A stretch of 64,000 nt of DNA from the NCBI GenBank assembly GCA_032717465.1, contig CM064748.1, positions 8,102,807 through 8,166,806 of the forward strand, in the 5' to 3' direction. The position numbers were made by a program, and so were the translations under genes. Each line of letters opens with the position of its first letter. Within the stretch, counting starts at the first letter, position 1. Positions 54,366 through 63,970 of this stretch are shown here, in pieces. The notes below the pieces were generated by a model. It saw nothing but the letters and a program-made list of their open reading frames with translations. It was not told the DNA's origin and made no database searches. The DNA is from Coenobita brevimanus. Taxonomy: Eukaryota > Arthropoda > Malacostraca > Decapoda > Coenobitidae.

Positions 54366-56204
54366 TGGTGATGCCCTCTCCATCACTCTGGACCCTGATG
54401 GTGTTAGGGTTTGCCCCAAACGATGACGCTGATGAGGCAGCTGTGCGGTGGAAGACAGAGCTTTGGGAGGTCGTGGCTTTACCCTCTTGGACGGGCGAGC
54501 TGTCCTGTGCGGTGTGGGACGGGGTCGCCCTGCCGAACGAGCTGGGCGGCGAGGGGACAGAGGAGCACCTAGGCTCGCCATCTTCCTTGCGATCGCCTGG
54601 TCGTCTAGGCGATTGGCTGCTTCGGCAAGGGGCTCTGTTGGGAGAGGGATGTCGAGGATTAAGACCACGGTTTTGGCTAGGGTCAGCGCCAGCTCTGTGG
54701 CAAAGGTCCTGAGCTCCTCCGTTGTGAACGAGATCACTGGAGGAGCAGGAGCGGTTGGTGGACTTGTTGTGGAGCCAGGCGCTGGTGGCGGAACAGTCAG
54801 TGGTTGTCTGGTCTCTGCAGTCGGAGGTGGTAGCGATACAGGCGGCTGTTGGTGGTGGACCTCGGCTGTGGTCTGGACCACAGTCAGAGCTGAGGGCAAT
54901 GGAGGGAACTCCTGGTCGCTGAGAGGTGGTGGGCGCTGGATGAGAGGGCGGCGCTGTTGGCCCCAGATGAAAGTGCCAGGGGGAGCTGGAGTAGCGCTGG
55001 CGGCCTGGTTCTCCTGCACAAACGCTACCTGCCTCTCCCGACCCTGGTTCACTCGGTGAACCCTCGCGGGGCAGCTGGGGTGCCAGGCGTGGTGTCGCCC
55101 GGAGCAGTTGGGGCACTTGGCCGCAACTGGTTGTTTCTCCTTGTACCGCTGGAGGCACTCGGCCGTGTCGTGGCCGCCACTGCACATGCCGCAGATGACG
55201 GGGCGGTTGCAGTTGGCACGGTGGTGCCCGTAGCGCTGGCAGCGGTAGCAACGGAGAGGCTCCGGGGTGAAGGGGCGAAGGTGATACGTTCCCCAGTTCC
55301 CTAGGTCGATGGAAGGGATCAGAGGACCCCGCAGGGTAACAACGACCTGACGAGTCTCTTCCCGGGTCCGCGTTTTCTGGCAGCGGGTCGCCTCTTCGAC
55401 CTGAGGGTGGTGAAGGAGGATCTCCAAAGGCATTCTCAAGGGGTAGCCCATGACAACTGCCTTCGTCGACTGTTGGCCGGGCGTCAGCTCGACTAGTTTC
55501 ACAGGGCAGGCCTCGTCCTGCATAGCTGATCTCAAGAGGTCGTAGGCTCCCTCGTCCTTCGGCACCAACACCGAGCTGCCATCTCGACTTATCAGGTTGG
55601 AGCAGCGTAGCCCTGGCAGGTGACGCTCTAGTGCAGCCACGGCGTCGTAGCTCGTCGCATGGCCGTCCTGTACCGGCACACGGAAAGCTGGAAATGCAGA
55701 GCGGGGAGGCGGACGCACAGCTACTGACACGGAGGGACGAGCAGCAGAGGGATCCCTGAGGGGAGGCCCAGTGCGCACTGCCGGAGAAGGGCCGTTTCCC
55801 TGGCGAGCACGCCTCGATCCCTTGCGCATCACGGGGGTGAAACCCTCATCTTCCTGCAGAGCGGGATCAGCAGAGGGGGGGAGCTGAGTCGCAGCATGAG
55901 CCTCCGAAGTGCCCCTGGTGGAAGAGAGAGATGGTGGAGCAAGTGTAACCTCCTCCATAGCCTCATGTCGGCGGGCCGCCTTGGCAGAGCGGGTAGAGTC
56001 ACCACGCAAGCGAGGTGCCACTCTCGTGGATGTTAGGGTAGAGGGGTTAGCACACGCGGCCTCGTGAGCGGACGAGTGGGAGCTCGAGTCTGAGCAGTGA
56101 CGCTCCCTCTTCGTGCCTGTGGTAGGGCACGGGATGGAGGGCCTCAACTGAGGAAGCGGGAGGCGGGAATGCCCCGGGGGCCTAGGGATGCTGGATCCCT
56201 TCAT
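54318..56204 (-). CDS. ORF1 (gag-like) of H2A-3
   Basis: 628 codons from MKGSSIPRPPGHSRLP, with the same three CCHC knuckles and end (QLSPDGQ) as in the other two copies. Three ORF1 frames of exactly equal length in three stacked copies point to recent activity or selection on the ORF1 protein. The ORF2 frame is again in the -1 register. Confidence 0.9.
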   Translation of the reverse strand: MKGSSIPRPPGHSRLPLPQLRPSIPCPTTGTKRERHCSDSSSHSSAHEAACANPSTLTSTRVAPRLRGDSTRSAKAARRHEAMEEVTLAPPSLSSTRGTSEAHAATQLPPSADPALQEDEGFTPVMRKGSRRARQGNGPSPAVRTGPPLRDPSAARPSVSVAVRPPPRSAFPAFRVPVQDGHATSYDAVAALERHLPGLRCSNLISRDGSSVLVPKDEGAYDLLRSAMQDEACPVKLVELTPGQQSTKAVVMGYPLRMPLEILLHHPQVEEATRCQKTRTREETRQVVVTLRGPLIPSIDLGNWGTYHLRPFTPEPLRCYRCQRYGHHRANCNRPVICGMCSGGHDTAECLQRYKEKQPVAAKCPNCSGRHHAWHPSCPARVHRVNQGRERQVAFVQENQAASATPAPPGTFIWGQQRRPLIQRPPPLSDQEFPPLPSALTVVQTTAEVHHQQPPVSLPPPTAETRQPLTVPPPAPGSTTSPPTAPAPPVISFTTEELRTFATELALTLAKTVVLILDIPLPTEPLAEAANRLDDQAIARKMASLGAPLSPRRPARSAGRPRPTPHRTARPSKRVKPRPPKALSSTAQLPHQRHRLGQTLTPSGSRVMERASPLLKENDRPQLSPDGQ

Positions 56205-56321
56205 GCTCACCGGAGCAGGCCAAAAAAAACTCAGTCAAAAACACACTCACACACACACACAGACACCTCACACACACAACCACTCAAAAATCACAAGCAA
56301 ACAAAATACAGAAAAAGAGGC

Positions 56322-56516
56322 CAGGTCCCTACAGTGACGGGCAACCTATGCTCCCCGCCCTCTAAAGGGCGATGGGAGGCCCCGCCACTGCCCCTTTTGG
56401 GTCTTCCCTACTCTAACAGAGCCGCCCTCACCGCCTCCTATAACCAGGCCCTAAAGGCCCCCCTTCATGGAAGTGCCCTAACGGCACCCCTTCAGGGTTC
56501 GGCGTCGTACTACGGT
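56322..56516 (-). other. Conserved 5' leader RNA module (H2A-3)
   Basis: Third H2A-family copy of the leader module, nearly identical to those in H2A-5 and H2A-7. Confidence 0.7.
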
Positions 56517-56804
56517 GAGGTACACTAACGGCAGGCCAAAAAAAAAAAAAAAAAAAAAAACACCCACACACTCAGTCACAAACACACACACACACTCCCA
56601 CTCACACCCAGGCAATCTGAGACAAAGTCTCAGAAAAAACCTGGAAAGCAAAAGAAAAGCTTCCTCAGTGCCAGAGACTAAGTCAAAACTGGCCCAAAAA
56701 CGAGGAAAAACAGGCGAAAATCGTCAAGAGTGAATGAAACAGTGTTCACACCTCGAGCGAAATCGGCCAGACCTCCTCACCCGACAGAGTCTGAGCTAGG
56801 AGTG

Positions 56805-56814
56805 GTCACCCGCC
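56805..56814 (-). repeat. H2A target duplication between units H2A-2 and H2A-3
   Basis: GGCGGGTGAC on the minus strand, after the CAACAACAAC tail of H2A-2. Confidence 0.92.
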
Positions 56815-57487
56815 GTTGTTGTTGATATTTTCCCCACGACGTGGTGGGGAACGGGCAAACAAGAGAGCCCGTCACAGAAGAGGCGAAACAGCTCCCAAAA
56901 TGGAGCAAAGCAGGGACGAAGACGTGCAGACAGGGCAAGGGCGGCAGAGGAAGGGAACGAGGCGGCGATGGATAACAACCCGATGATCGTGGAGGCAAGG
57001 GGGAGAGCAGTAGACAGCGCGGCGCCGATGGAGAGGACGCCGGCATGCTCAGGTCGAACCCCCAAACGACTCGATGATGGAATGCGGCTGGCTGCTCGGA
57101 TGTTAACAGAGGGCAGAGAGGGACGAGAGAGCGATGGACAAAACGGCGCCGATGGTAAGGGCGCCGAAGCTCAGGTGGAAGTCCCAAACTCTGCCCTCAA
57201 CCCCCATCGGACTCGCTCCAGCTCTCCACAGCAGCAGGTGGTGGCGTGGAGGGTAGGCCCGGTCCCGGTGGTCACGTAGGGCACAACCCTGGCCAAGGTC
57301 GTGTCGGAGGAATGGCGGTCGGCCATGGAAAGGGCGGACGGCCTACATCTCCTGGTGGGCTGACCAGGGCACTCCCAAGGATGGAGAGGACAGGCCCGCC
57401 CCTTGGCTGGTGCGGCTGCTGTGGAGAGCTGGTCCCGCCGGGAACAGCGGTGGAGGTGTTGCCTCGGCGAGAGGTGGACTGCGAGTG
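56815..57487 (-). mobile_element. Short unit H2A-2 (0.67 kb, apparently non-coding)
   Basis: Bounded by target duplications. It begins CACTCGCAGTCCACCTCTCG and resembles H2A-8 over its whole length with several indels. It ends with hairpin 1 (ACGGGC...GCCCGT), hairpin 2 (CCCCACCACGTCGTGGGG) and an AAC tail. Indels between the two copies change the frame, which argues against a coding function. A satellite using the shared 3' end is the best reading. Confidence 0.8.
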
Positions 57488-57497
57488 GTCACCCGCC
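57488..57497 (-). repeat. H2A target duplication between units H2A-1 and H2A-2
   Basis: GGCGGGTGAC on the minus strand, after the poly(A) tail of unit H2A-1. Confidence 0.92.
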
Positions 57498-58923
57498 TTT
57501 TTTTTTTTTTTTTTTTTTTGGAATATTTGCCCCACTAGGTGAGGACACGGGCAAACTAGAGCCCGTCACGGAAAGAGCGTGAAAAAGAAAAAAAAAGAAA
57601 TAAAGTAAATAAAGAAACAGGCGGCTCTTAAGAGAGCAAACGAGTGACAATATGCTCCAGTACAGCAGAACGAGGCGGATCGTGAGCCAGGGAAGCAAAC
57701 AAACGAGATTCCAGGTCAGCAGAGATGGATTGATCAAGGTATGCCTCCCTAAGGTCGACATACAGCTGGCGGAATATCGGAGCTGAAGGATCATCAGGAT
57801 CAGCAGGGGTGAAGAGATCAAGGAGCATCTCCTGAAGATCAGAGTCGGTAGCGGAGGCCAGGTGGGCGGCCGTCGAGGCATCGATGGGCGGAAGGGCGTC
57901 AGCAATACGCTGGGCAACAGATGGAAGGTCGCCCTTGCTCCTACGCTTGCCCTTGCCCTTCCGTTTCTTCTTGCTAGGTGGAAGAGATGGGGAAGAAGAA
58001 CGTAAGGCAACAGGAGATGCAGATGCAGCACGCACAGGAAGATCCACCAAACTCCCAGCAGCAGATGGAGGCACCGAGGAAGGAGGGCCCTCTACGTCCA
58101 GGTGGACTGAAGGGACGGGAGAAACGGCCAGTTCTCCCTCGGCTGCTGACGGTGGGGGGTGGACCTCGGCGATGGTGGATCCAGTTTCCATGTCCATTGT
58201 CGGTTCCGGGTCGGTGATCAGGGTAGAGCCAGTTGCCCTGTTGAGAGGGGCATCAAGCTGCAGCCGTTTCCGCGGTGTACTGCGGGGTCGTGGTGGCTGC
58301 AGCTGCCGGGCCTGACGCTTCTGACGAGGGGTCGATACTGCATCGCCAGCAAAGCTCCGAGGGATGGCAAGGCGTGGCAGCCCGTTCTCCTCAAAAATCT
58401 GAGGGAGGAGAACGCGCAAAGCCACCTTGTCACCCCCACAGAAAGCTTCTGCAGTGGCGATACACATCGCAACAATGGTGTTTATCTCCCCAGAGCTTCC
58501 AGGACCCTTAGGCCGCCGCCTGCAGGCCGTGGGGCGTCGCCGTGCATAGGCAGAGCCCTGCACAGCAACACCTCCCGGCCCAGAGACATCCTTAGCCACA
58601 GGACCTCTGGAAGACTGAGAGAGACGAAACTCCACCGCCTCACCCTCGGCTAGAGAGCGTTGGAGGTGCCGTGAATTTGGTGCAACGATCCCAAAACTGT
58701 GCACGAAAACATCAGCACCGGTGTCCTGGCGCTTGATGAATCCGTACCTAGCTTTCACGTTGAACCAATTCACGGTCCCCACGATCTTCTCGGCTCCCGG
58801 CGACTGTGATCTGCTAGCAGGGGCCCCCCTCAACGGGTCGTAGGCGTGAGCAGAGGTGGACGAAGTCGCTCTCGAGTCGGGCATGGTGAGGACTGGCCTG
58901 GCCAAGCAACAGACTGGAACTCG
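57498..58923 (-). mobile_element. Cold-shock unit H2A-1 (1.43 kb satellite), next to the H2A TATA box
   Basis: Bounded by target duplications. It has a leader of about 40 nt (CGAGTTCCAGTCTGTTGC), one cold-shock frame (58884-57628), a 3' UTR of about 130 nt with hairpin 1 (ACGGGC...GCCCGT) and a weaker hairpin 2 (a CCTCAC/GTGGGG pairing), and a poly(A) tail of about 20 nt. It begins 28 nt after the first base of the H2A TATA-like box, so a transcript from the H2A promoter would start at or near its 5' end. Confidence 0.9.
57628..58884 (-). CDS. Cold-shock-domain protein of unit H2A-1
   Basis: 418 codons from MPDSRATSSTSAHAYDPLRG; an upstream TTG-started extension is less likely. Residues about 33-115 are a Y-box-type cold-shock domain with both classic RNA-binding motifs: VNWFNVKARYGFIKRQDTGA (RNP1) and ADVFVHSFGI (RNP2), then EGEAVEFRL and DVSGPGGVAVQGSAYARRR. 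The conserved block MCIATAEAFCGGDKVALRVL and LPQIFEENGLPRL follows at about 140-175. After it come a basic region, an acidic and proline-rich region, a KKKRKGKGKRRSK stretch and the conserved C-terminal domain ending in VLEHIVTRLLS. It is the best-preserved cold-shock copy and lies directly behind the H2A promoter, so it is the most likely to be expressed. Its exact role is unknown. Confidence 0.9.
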   Translation of the reverse strand: MPDSRATSSTSAHAYDPLRGAPASRSQSPGAEKIVGTVNWFNVKARYGFIKRQDTGADVFVHSFGIVAPNSRHLQRSLAEGEAVEFRLSQSSRGPVAKDVSGPGGVAVQGSAYARRRPTACRRRPKGPGSSGEINTIVAMCIATAEAFCGGDKVALRVLLPQIFEENGLPRLAIPRSFAGDAVSTPRQKRQARQLQPPRPRSTPRKRLQLDAPLNRATGSTLITDPEPTMDMETGSTIAEVHPPPSAAEGELAVSPVPSVHLDVEGPPSSVPPSAAGSLVDLPVRAASASPVALRSSSPSLPPSKKKRKGKGKRRSKGDLPSVAQRIADALPPIDASTAAHLASATDSDLQEMLLDLFTPADPDDPSAPIFRQLYVDLREAYLDQSISADLESRLFASLAHDPPRSAVLEHIVTRLLS

Positions 58924-58933
58924 GTCACCCGCC
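58924..58933 (-). repeat. H2A target-site duplication, promoter edge
   Basis: GGCGGGTGAC on the minus strand, preceded by the promoter sequence AAGGGAAGGTCGCG. It is the upstream edge of the H2A array. Confidence 0.93.
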
Positions 58934-59033
58934 CGCGACCTTCCCTTAAATGCCTGTCTTCCCGATCAGGCCCCATCCCACCAGCGAATGAGAACAAGGC
59001 AGAAGCCGGGCTGCGATCGGGCAGCAATCACAT
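58934..59033. promoter_or_regulatory. H2A/H2B divergent promoter remnant
   Basis: Minus strand: CATTTAAGGGAAGG, a TATA-like box at 58951-58946 for H2A. Plus strand: CACATATAAGGA near 59024-59035, a possible TATA box for a divergent H2B gene. The 70 bp between contain GATCGGG-type palindromic words and ATTCGCTGG. The H2A side leads into the LINE array and the H2B side into another retrotransposon, so neither box now faces its gene. The H2A assignment is firm because GGCGGGTGAC joins it to the H2A leader; the H2B assignment is inference. Confidence 0.75.
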
Positions 59034-60280
59034 ATAAGGATTTCAGCAAGCGCGTCCCCCATCAACTGAAGAACCCACATCTCGTAGAGAATTACAGACC
59101 CATCTCTCTTTTAGAAGTCCCTGGAAAGGTACTAGAGAGAATAATTAATAAAAGGCTCAGACTACACCTTGAATCTGAGAATCTATACAATAAAAAAAAA
59201 AAAAAAATCAATACGGTTTTCGACTACTAAGGGGCACCACTCAAGCAATTGCAATAGCATCAGAACATATAGCAATAAGTAAATCTAACAAAGGACAATG
59301 CCACACCATCCTTAGAGATGTAACAAAAGCCTTTGACAAGGTGTGGCATTTAGGACTTAAATATAAATTACTTAATCTCAACCTCCCAACTATAACTGAA
59401 AAAATTCTCTGTGATTTTCTTGACGACAGAAAGGCTAAAATCAAAATAAATAATTACACAGGGGCTAGCTTTGCTCTGGAAAGCGGGGTTCCTCAAGGGA
59501 GCGTACTCTCACCAACTCTTTACTCTATTTTCACCAGTGACTCCCCACAAGCAACCCATGGCATCAATATAAGTTACGCTGACGATATTTCCCAAATTAT
59601 TAACTATCCTGGACCATCTAGAAGGATCATGAACTCAAGAACTCAAAGCGAAGTCGAGAAAATTAATGAATATGAATCAAAATGGAAAATACAAACTAAC
59701 ATAAATAAATTCTCCGTCATCCAACTTGCCAACACCAAAAAAGAACCTTTAATAATTAACGAAGAAATAACAGACTTCAAAGAAGAGGGTAAAATACTTG
59801 GGTTTAAACTTAACTCTAGAGGCTATCTTCCCAGTGTACAGGATAGAAAACAAAAAGCCACTGGAGCATTATCCCGCTTACTCAGATTCAAGGACATGCC
59901 TATAAAAGTCAAATCCCACCTTGTCAAAGCACTGATCCTCCCCATACTAGATTACACACCCATTCCCACACACACCTTCAGCTATACCCAACTTAAAAAA
60001 CTACAAGTCTTACAAAACAAAGCCCTCAGATTTGCAACTAATCAGCAGTACCCTTACACACTTAACACGGAACAAATTCACGCCATAACTAAAACCAAAC
60101 CGTTAAACATAAGATTACATAACCAAGCGAAAAATCTGGAGTAAAATCGAGGAAATAAACCCTGAAACATACAACGCATTAACTTACAATATCAACGATG
60201 AGAATCGCTCCTTCCACAAATGGTTCCCTAGTAGTCTAAAAACCATATTAAACAACCAAGACCCTATACCAATTTACTAA
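59034..60280 (+). pseudogene. RT fragment of the Jockey-like LINE
   Basis: The fragment starts near PHLVENYRPISLLEVPGKVL and is interrupted by an expanded A run near 59190. It resumes with HTILRDVTKAFDKVWHLG (motif A), SGVPQGSVLSPTLYSIF (motif B) and NISYADDISQII (catalytic motif C). The frame continues to 60144 with ILGFKLNSRGYL and LQVLQNKALRFA, then a one-base shift precedes a final part ending in NNQDPIPIY at 60280. There is no RNase H, as in Jockey elements. It is dead because of truncation and two frame breaks. Confidence 0.83.
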
Positions 60281-60734
60281 ACTCAACCCAAACTATAAGT
60301 ATCGCACCAACGAATACAAAAACCCCACCTATTTTCGACATAACCCAATTACGACATAAACCCAAACAACCCAACCAAACCCTCAAAAGCTAGCTCGCTA
60401 GCGCAATTCACACATACAAAACATATGAACACGCACCCACGCACACGCCCACATCCACGCGCACATGCGTACGTGCACGCACGCGCACACAAACATACAC
60501 AGCCATTACCACTACATATACTTACCCAACTAACACAATATACAAAACAAAGCACTTACCTAACTCAACAAACAAAATTAAAGCAGTTATCTAACAAATA
60601 CTATAAACAAAACCAAGCATGGTGGCCAGCCCACCAACTGTCTACTCCCTCTTCCTTCCTCTTTCTTACTATCCCTTCACCTATTCTCTCTTCTTTCCCC
60701 ACCTTCCTTAAAAAAAAAAAAAAAAAAAAAAAAA
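59034..60734 (+). mobile_element. 5'-truncated Jockey-like LINE with poly(A)
   Basis: It begins inside the RT domain right after the supposed H2B TATA box and ends in a run of about 25 A near 60711-60734. ATTTC occurs just after the box and again after the A run, a possible 5-bp duplication, but the A run makes this ambiguous. It is AT-rich and unlike the GC-rich histone-promoter LINEs, so it is a different lineage. From 60281 to the A run I see only 3' UTR sequence with CA repeats. Confidence 0.75.
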
Positions 60735-61334
60735 TTTCCCCATCACTTGGTGACGACGCCTAGCCAGAAGCACGCGTGTCTCGACCGCTCGCTCGCTCAG
60801 CTCTCACTCTGTGACTCCCTGCCTTTATCAGCTGCTAACGACTTTGTCGGCATGTGCTACCCGCCCACTTATCACCTCATTTCATAAACTTCACCCATTC
60901 ATCACCTCATAATAAAATTTACTCATCATTCCTCCTGCCTCTTTTCCTGTCTTCTTCTAATTTCTCTTTTATTACTAACCCCTGCTCTTTTGTGAATTCG
61001 GAGATACTTCCGGGACCCCCCCACTACCTTGTTGGGGCCACGGCCATAACAGTAGTCGGGGGTCCAGGAGATATAGCCGTGCACCTGAGAGACTCGGCCT
61101 TTTGTTCTACTTCCTTCCCATCTTGCTGGTGATAGATTGGTTAGGACTTCGGTCCTAACAATCTGGAACCACCCTGCTCTCACAACAAGTTTAGTGATCA
61201 GGGTAACGGCGCCAACACCTCATCCTGCACACCCATTGCACCCCGGGATCTGTGCAAAAGTGTGGTGATTGGTTTCTTCCCCCTCTTTTATTAACGTCAT
61301 GCGCTACACTCTCCCCCTCCCTCCCCCTTGATTA

Positions 61335-62978
61335 ATGATGGCTTTCTCAGTTAAGTTTAAATGTACCCTCCCCTCCCTGCCTTCAGACCCTGGTCAGACC
61401 TTTTTTTGCATCACTGAAACTCCCTTTGTTAACCTTTTTTCTAGTGCAAAAGATAAAATCGTTAAGATCACCTTGGCCTCTCAGGCTCATCTTGATTCAT
61501 ACCTCTCCCCCAGTAACCTGCCCAAATACTCCCAGGCTGGATATGAGCTGATCTCAACTCCTGAGCTAAAAGCTGCCTGTACAATAATTGCCTGTAATGT
61601 TACCAAATATGTTCTCAGACACACCGATGATGACCTCATGACTGAACTGTCCCTGAAAAACGACATTCACGCCACCCACATTGTTCGCTTTGACAATTCA
61701 AATAACATCAAGATTCTCTGTGCTTCACCTCAAGAGGTACAGAAACTTCATTCACACGGTGTCAAAGCGTTCAATACAATCATCCCACCCAGCAACCTTA
61801 GACTCGAACAGTGGTTTGATCTTGCTCAATGCTTTAAATGTTACCAATATGGGCATCCAACTAAATCATGCAAAAAAACTCAAATATGTTCAAAGTGCTC
61901 TGCCCAAGGTCATTTCCATACAAACTGCACTAGCACTACTACTAAATGTATCAATTGTGGCGAAGGACACATTGCAATCGCCGGAAACTGTCCTATTAGA
62001 AAAAATCTGCTAAAGGACTTAAGGGCTAACTGCCAGCCTGCACAGCATAACCCGCCTCAATCATACACAGCACCCCAACAAACTTCATCCACCATGTCAT
62101 ATGCCCAAGCCACTCAGAACTCACAGCCCCCAACCCAAGCATCCACCACTCATCCAACACCCCCCAACACCACCCCTCCCAATCCATCTTCCATTTCACC
62201 CTTCCCCCCCAACGTTACCGCAGTTGTCATGTCCGCCCTAGCCCAAGCTCTGTACTCTGATGTGCCCTTTGCATCCCTTATCAATGATGCTCTAGCCGCC
62301 AACAATATGTCCACCATTGTCATCCCCCCTTCATGGCACACAGCCAAGAAATCGCCCCACATCTTCACCCCCTTCACAGCAAACTGGCAACACCTCAGTC
62401 CCTCCTACCTCACCCTCCCATCCCCTCCACCTCTCATTCGTCATCTCCCTGCACTTCCAACCCCCCCACCCCACCCACTCACCCTAAACCTCATCCCATT
62501 CCTGCATCCTCAAAACAACTCCCATCTTCCCCCTCACCATCCCTCCCCTCCTGCTGATTCACGTCATCCTAACCAAACCACCCAGCCCCCAACCCCATCT
62601 CCCTCCACTAGCACAACCCCCAACCAACCTAACCCCATGCCCCCTCCACCTACCCCAACCACCCCCCTCACCTGCGATCGAGATCGCAGTGTCTCTTGCA
62701 AACGCAAGGCGGCTGACTCTCCCGAGTCCCCCCTCCTCCCTCCCCCTTCAGTTCACACACATCAATCACGCTCCAGAAAACGCAGTGCCCCCCCTCCCAA
62801 AAAAGAGAACCCCATCCTTCTCCCCTGCCTCACCCACAAATACCACATACATAGCCCATTCAGATTCAGTTCAACACGATCACCATCATGCTTAAAATCA
62901 TCCAGTTTAACATTAGACACTATTACGCAAACAGGCACCTACTTACTCAACTCATTCACGAACACGACCCAGACATAA
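61335..62978 (+). CDS. ORF1 (gag-like) of the Jockey-like LINE
   Basis: 547 codons from MMAFSVKFKCTLPSLPS. A folded N-terminal region of about 160 residues is followed by three CCHC knuckles starting near residue 165: CFKCYQYGHPTKSC, CSKCSAQGHFHTNC and CINCGEGHIAIAGNC. The rest is proline- and threonine-rich with a basic KRKAADSPES region near the end. Expected role: binding of element RNA. It overlaps the start of ORF2 by about 90 nt in another frame, an arrangement common in this group. The frame has no internal stop. Confidence 0.85.
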   Translation: MMAFSVKFKCTLPSLPSDPGQTFFCITETPFVNLFSSAKDKIVKITLASQAHLDSYLSPSNLPKYSQAGYELISTPELKAACTIIACNVTKYVLRHTDDDLMTELSLKNDIHATHIVRFDNSNNIKILCASPQEVQKLHSHGVKAFNTIIPPSNLRLEQWFDLAQCFKCYQYGHPTKSCKKTQICSKCSAQGHFHTNCTSTTTKCINCGEGHIAIAGNCPIRKNLLKDLRANCQPAQHNPPQSYTAPQQTSSTMSYAQATQNSQPPTQASTTHPTPPNTTPPNPSSISPFPPNVTAVVMSALAQALYSDVPFASLINDALAANNMSTIVIPPSWHTAKKSPHIFTPFTANWQHLSPSYLTLPSPPPLIRHLPALPTPPPHPLTLNLIPFLHPQNNSHLPPHHPSPPADSRHPNQTTQPPTPSPSTSTTPNQPNPMPPPPTPTTPLTCDRDRSVSCKRKAADSPESPLLPPPSVHTHQSRSRKRSAPPPKKENPILLPCLTHKYHIHSPFRFSSTRSPSCLKSSSLTLDTITQTGTYLLNSFTNTTQT

Positions 62979-63970
62979 TATTACTCAACAGCACTTGCAC
63001 CAACAACACCAGAAAAATCAAACACTATGGCTACACTACACTTCAAACCGACGAGGGTCCACACGACGGAGTTGCTATCATGATTAAAGGCACAATTAAA
63101 CACGACTTCATCACAACATGGACACACAGACATTTCCTTGCAGTTAAAACACACACTACTCTTGGCCCCCTCATAGTCTCCACCACATACACCAGACCCA
63201 ACACTGGCATCCCCTTCACAGACATAAACAGACTCTTCAACAACACTGCACCAACACTATTCATTTCAGATCTAAATGCACAACACGGGACATTCCAACA
63301 CAGCACAACCAACAATCATGGACGACAAATGTTCAACATATACCAACACAAAAGATTAAATTTCCTAGGACCTGATTTTCTCACAACATTTACACCTAGG
63401 GGATCAGGTAAGCCAGATCTCATCTTCACCAACAGATTATTTAACATTTTTCATCACCACATCACCCCCGGCCCCATGTCTGGGTCTGATCACATCCCCA
63501 TTATAATGTCCATCTCCACCAACCCGATCCTGATCCCCAGTACACCACACTATGACTACCTACATGCAGACTGGGATGCCTTTACACAAACCCTTTCAGA
63601 ACAAGAATACACCACTGACTATGAGGGAAAACACCACACTGACATAGAAGAACAATGTAAATATCTACACACGTGCATACTTAACACTGCCAACATTACC
63701 ATACCCACAACCACACACATACCTATACACACATTCATACCATCCATACGAACACAACGACTCCTAGTGTGTTACCGTCGTCGGTTTGAACTAAACAAAA
63801 ACAACTTAGGCCAAGTACGGTTCGACCTATCACACCTTCGGACACATGTAATCAATAGCCTTGAATCCGACCACAATGCACACTGGCGACGCCTCATACA
63901 AACTGCTCAACAACACAGGAAAACTAAACCCTGGGAATTCTGGAAACATTCGCCGACTCAAGGGCTGTAA
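62888..63970 (+). CDS. ORF2 start (endonuclease) of the Jockey-like LINE, partial
   Basis: 360 codons from MLKIIQFNIRHYYANRHLL. The endonuclease shows DIILLNSTCTNN (usually LLQET; the catalytic Glu position appears changed), LFISDLNAQHG in place of GGDFNAHH, and MSGSDHIPIIM. A linker follows. The frame ends at a stop at 63970, but one frame over the sequence continues as NIRRLKGCNLPTVRKLIA, the expected linker before RT, so a one-base loss near 63935-63950 has broken ORF2. The altered catalytic residues also suggest an inactive copy. The rest lies beyond the window. Confidence 0.78.
   Translation: MLKIIQFNIRHYYANRHLLTQLIHEHDPDIILLNSTCTNNTRKIKHYGYTTLQTDEGPHDGVAIMIKGTIKHDFITTWTHRHFLAVKTHTTLGPLIVSTTYTRPNTGIPFTDINRLFNNTAPTLFISDLNAQHGTFQHSTTNNHGRQMFNIYQHKRLNFLGPDFLTTFTPRGSGKPDLIFTNRLFNIFHHHITPGPMSGSDHIPIIMSISTNPILIPSTPHYDYLHADWDAFTQTLSEQEYTTDYEGKHHTDIEEQCKYLHTCILNTANITIPTTTHIPIHTFIPSIRTQRLLVCYRRRFELNKNNLGQVRFDLSHLRTHVINSLESDHNAHWRRLIQTAQQHRKTKPWEFWKHSPTQGL

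Larger units (their letters stand above)
50537..56804 (-). mobile_element. Autonomous-type H2A-family LINE H2A-3
   Basis: 6268 bp between target duplications, full length, with an intact ORF1 and one 2-base deletion in ORF2. A stretch of about 1.9 kb (about 51980-53880, end of endonuclease to middle of RT) is clearly diverged from H2A-5 and H2A-7, while both flanks are nearly identical to H2A-5, so the element is a mosaic. The 3' end has both hairpins and an AAAC-rich tail. It is the first autonomous unit behind the H2A promoter. Confidence 0.9.

Noticed and set aside
57498..58923. Cold-shock ORF as a host Y-box gene or as the first ORF of a long LINE
   Set aside because: Target duplications and a complete 3' end with tail directly follow the ORF in all three copies, so it is a separate unit. 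The rest of the protein is unlike host Y-box proteins.
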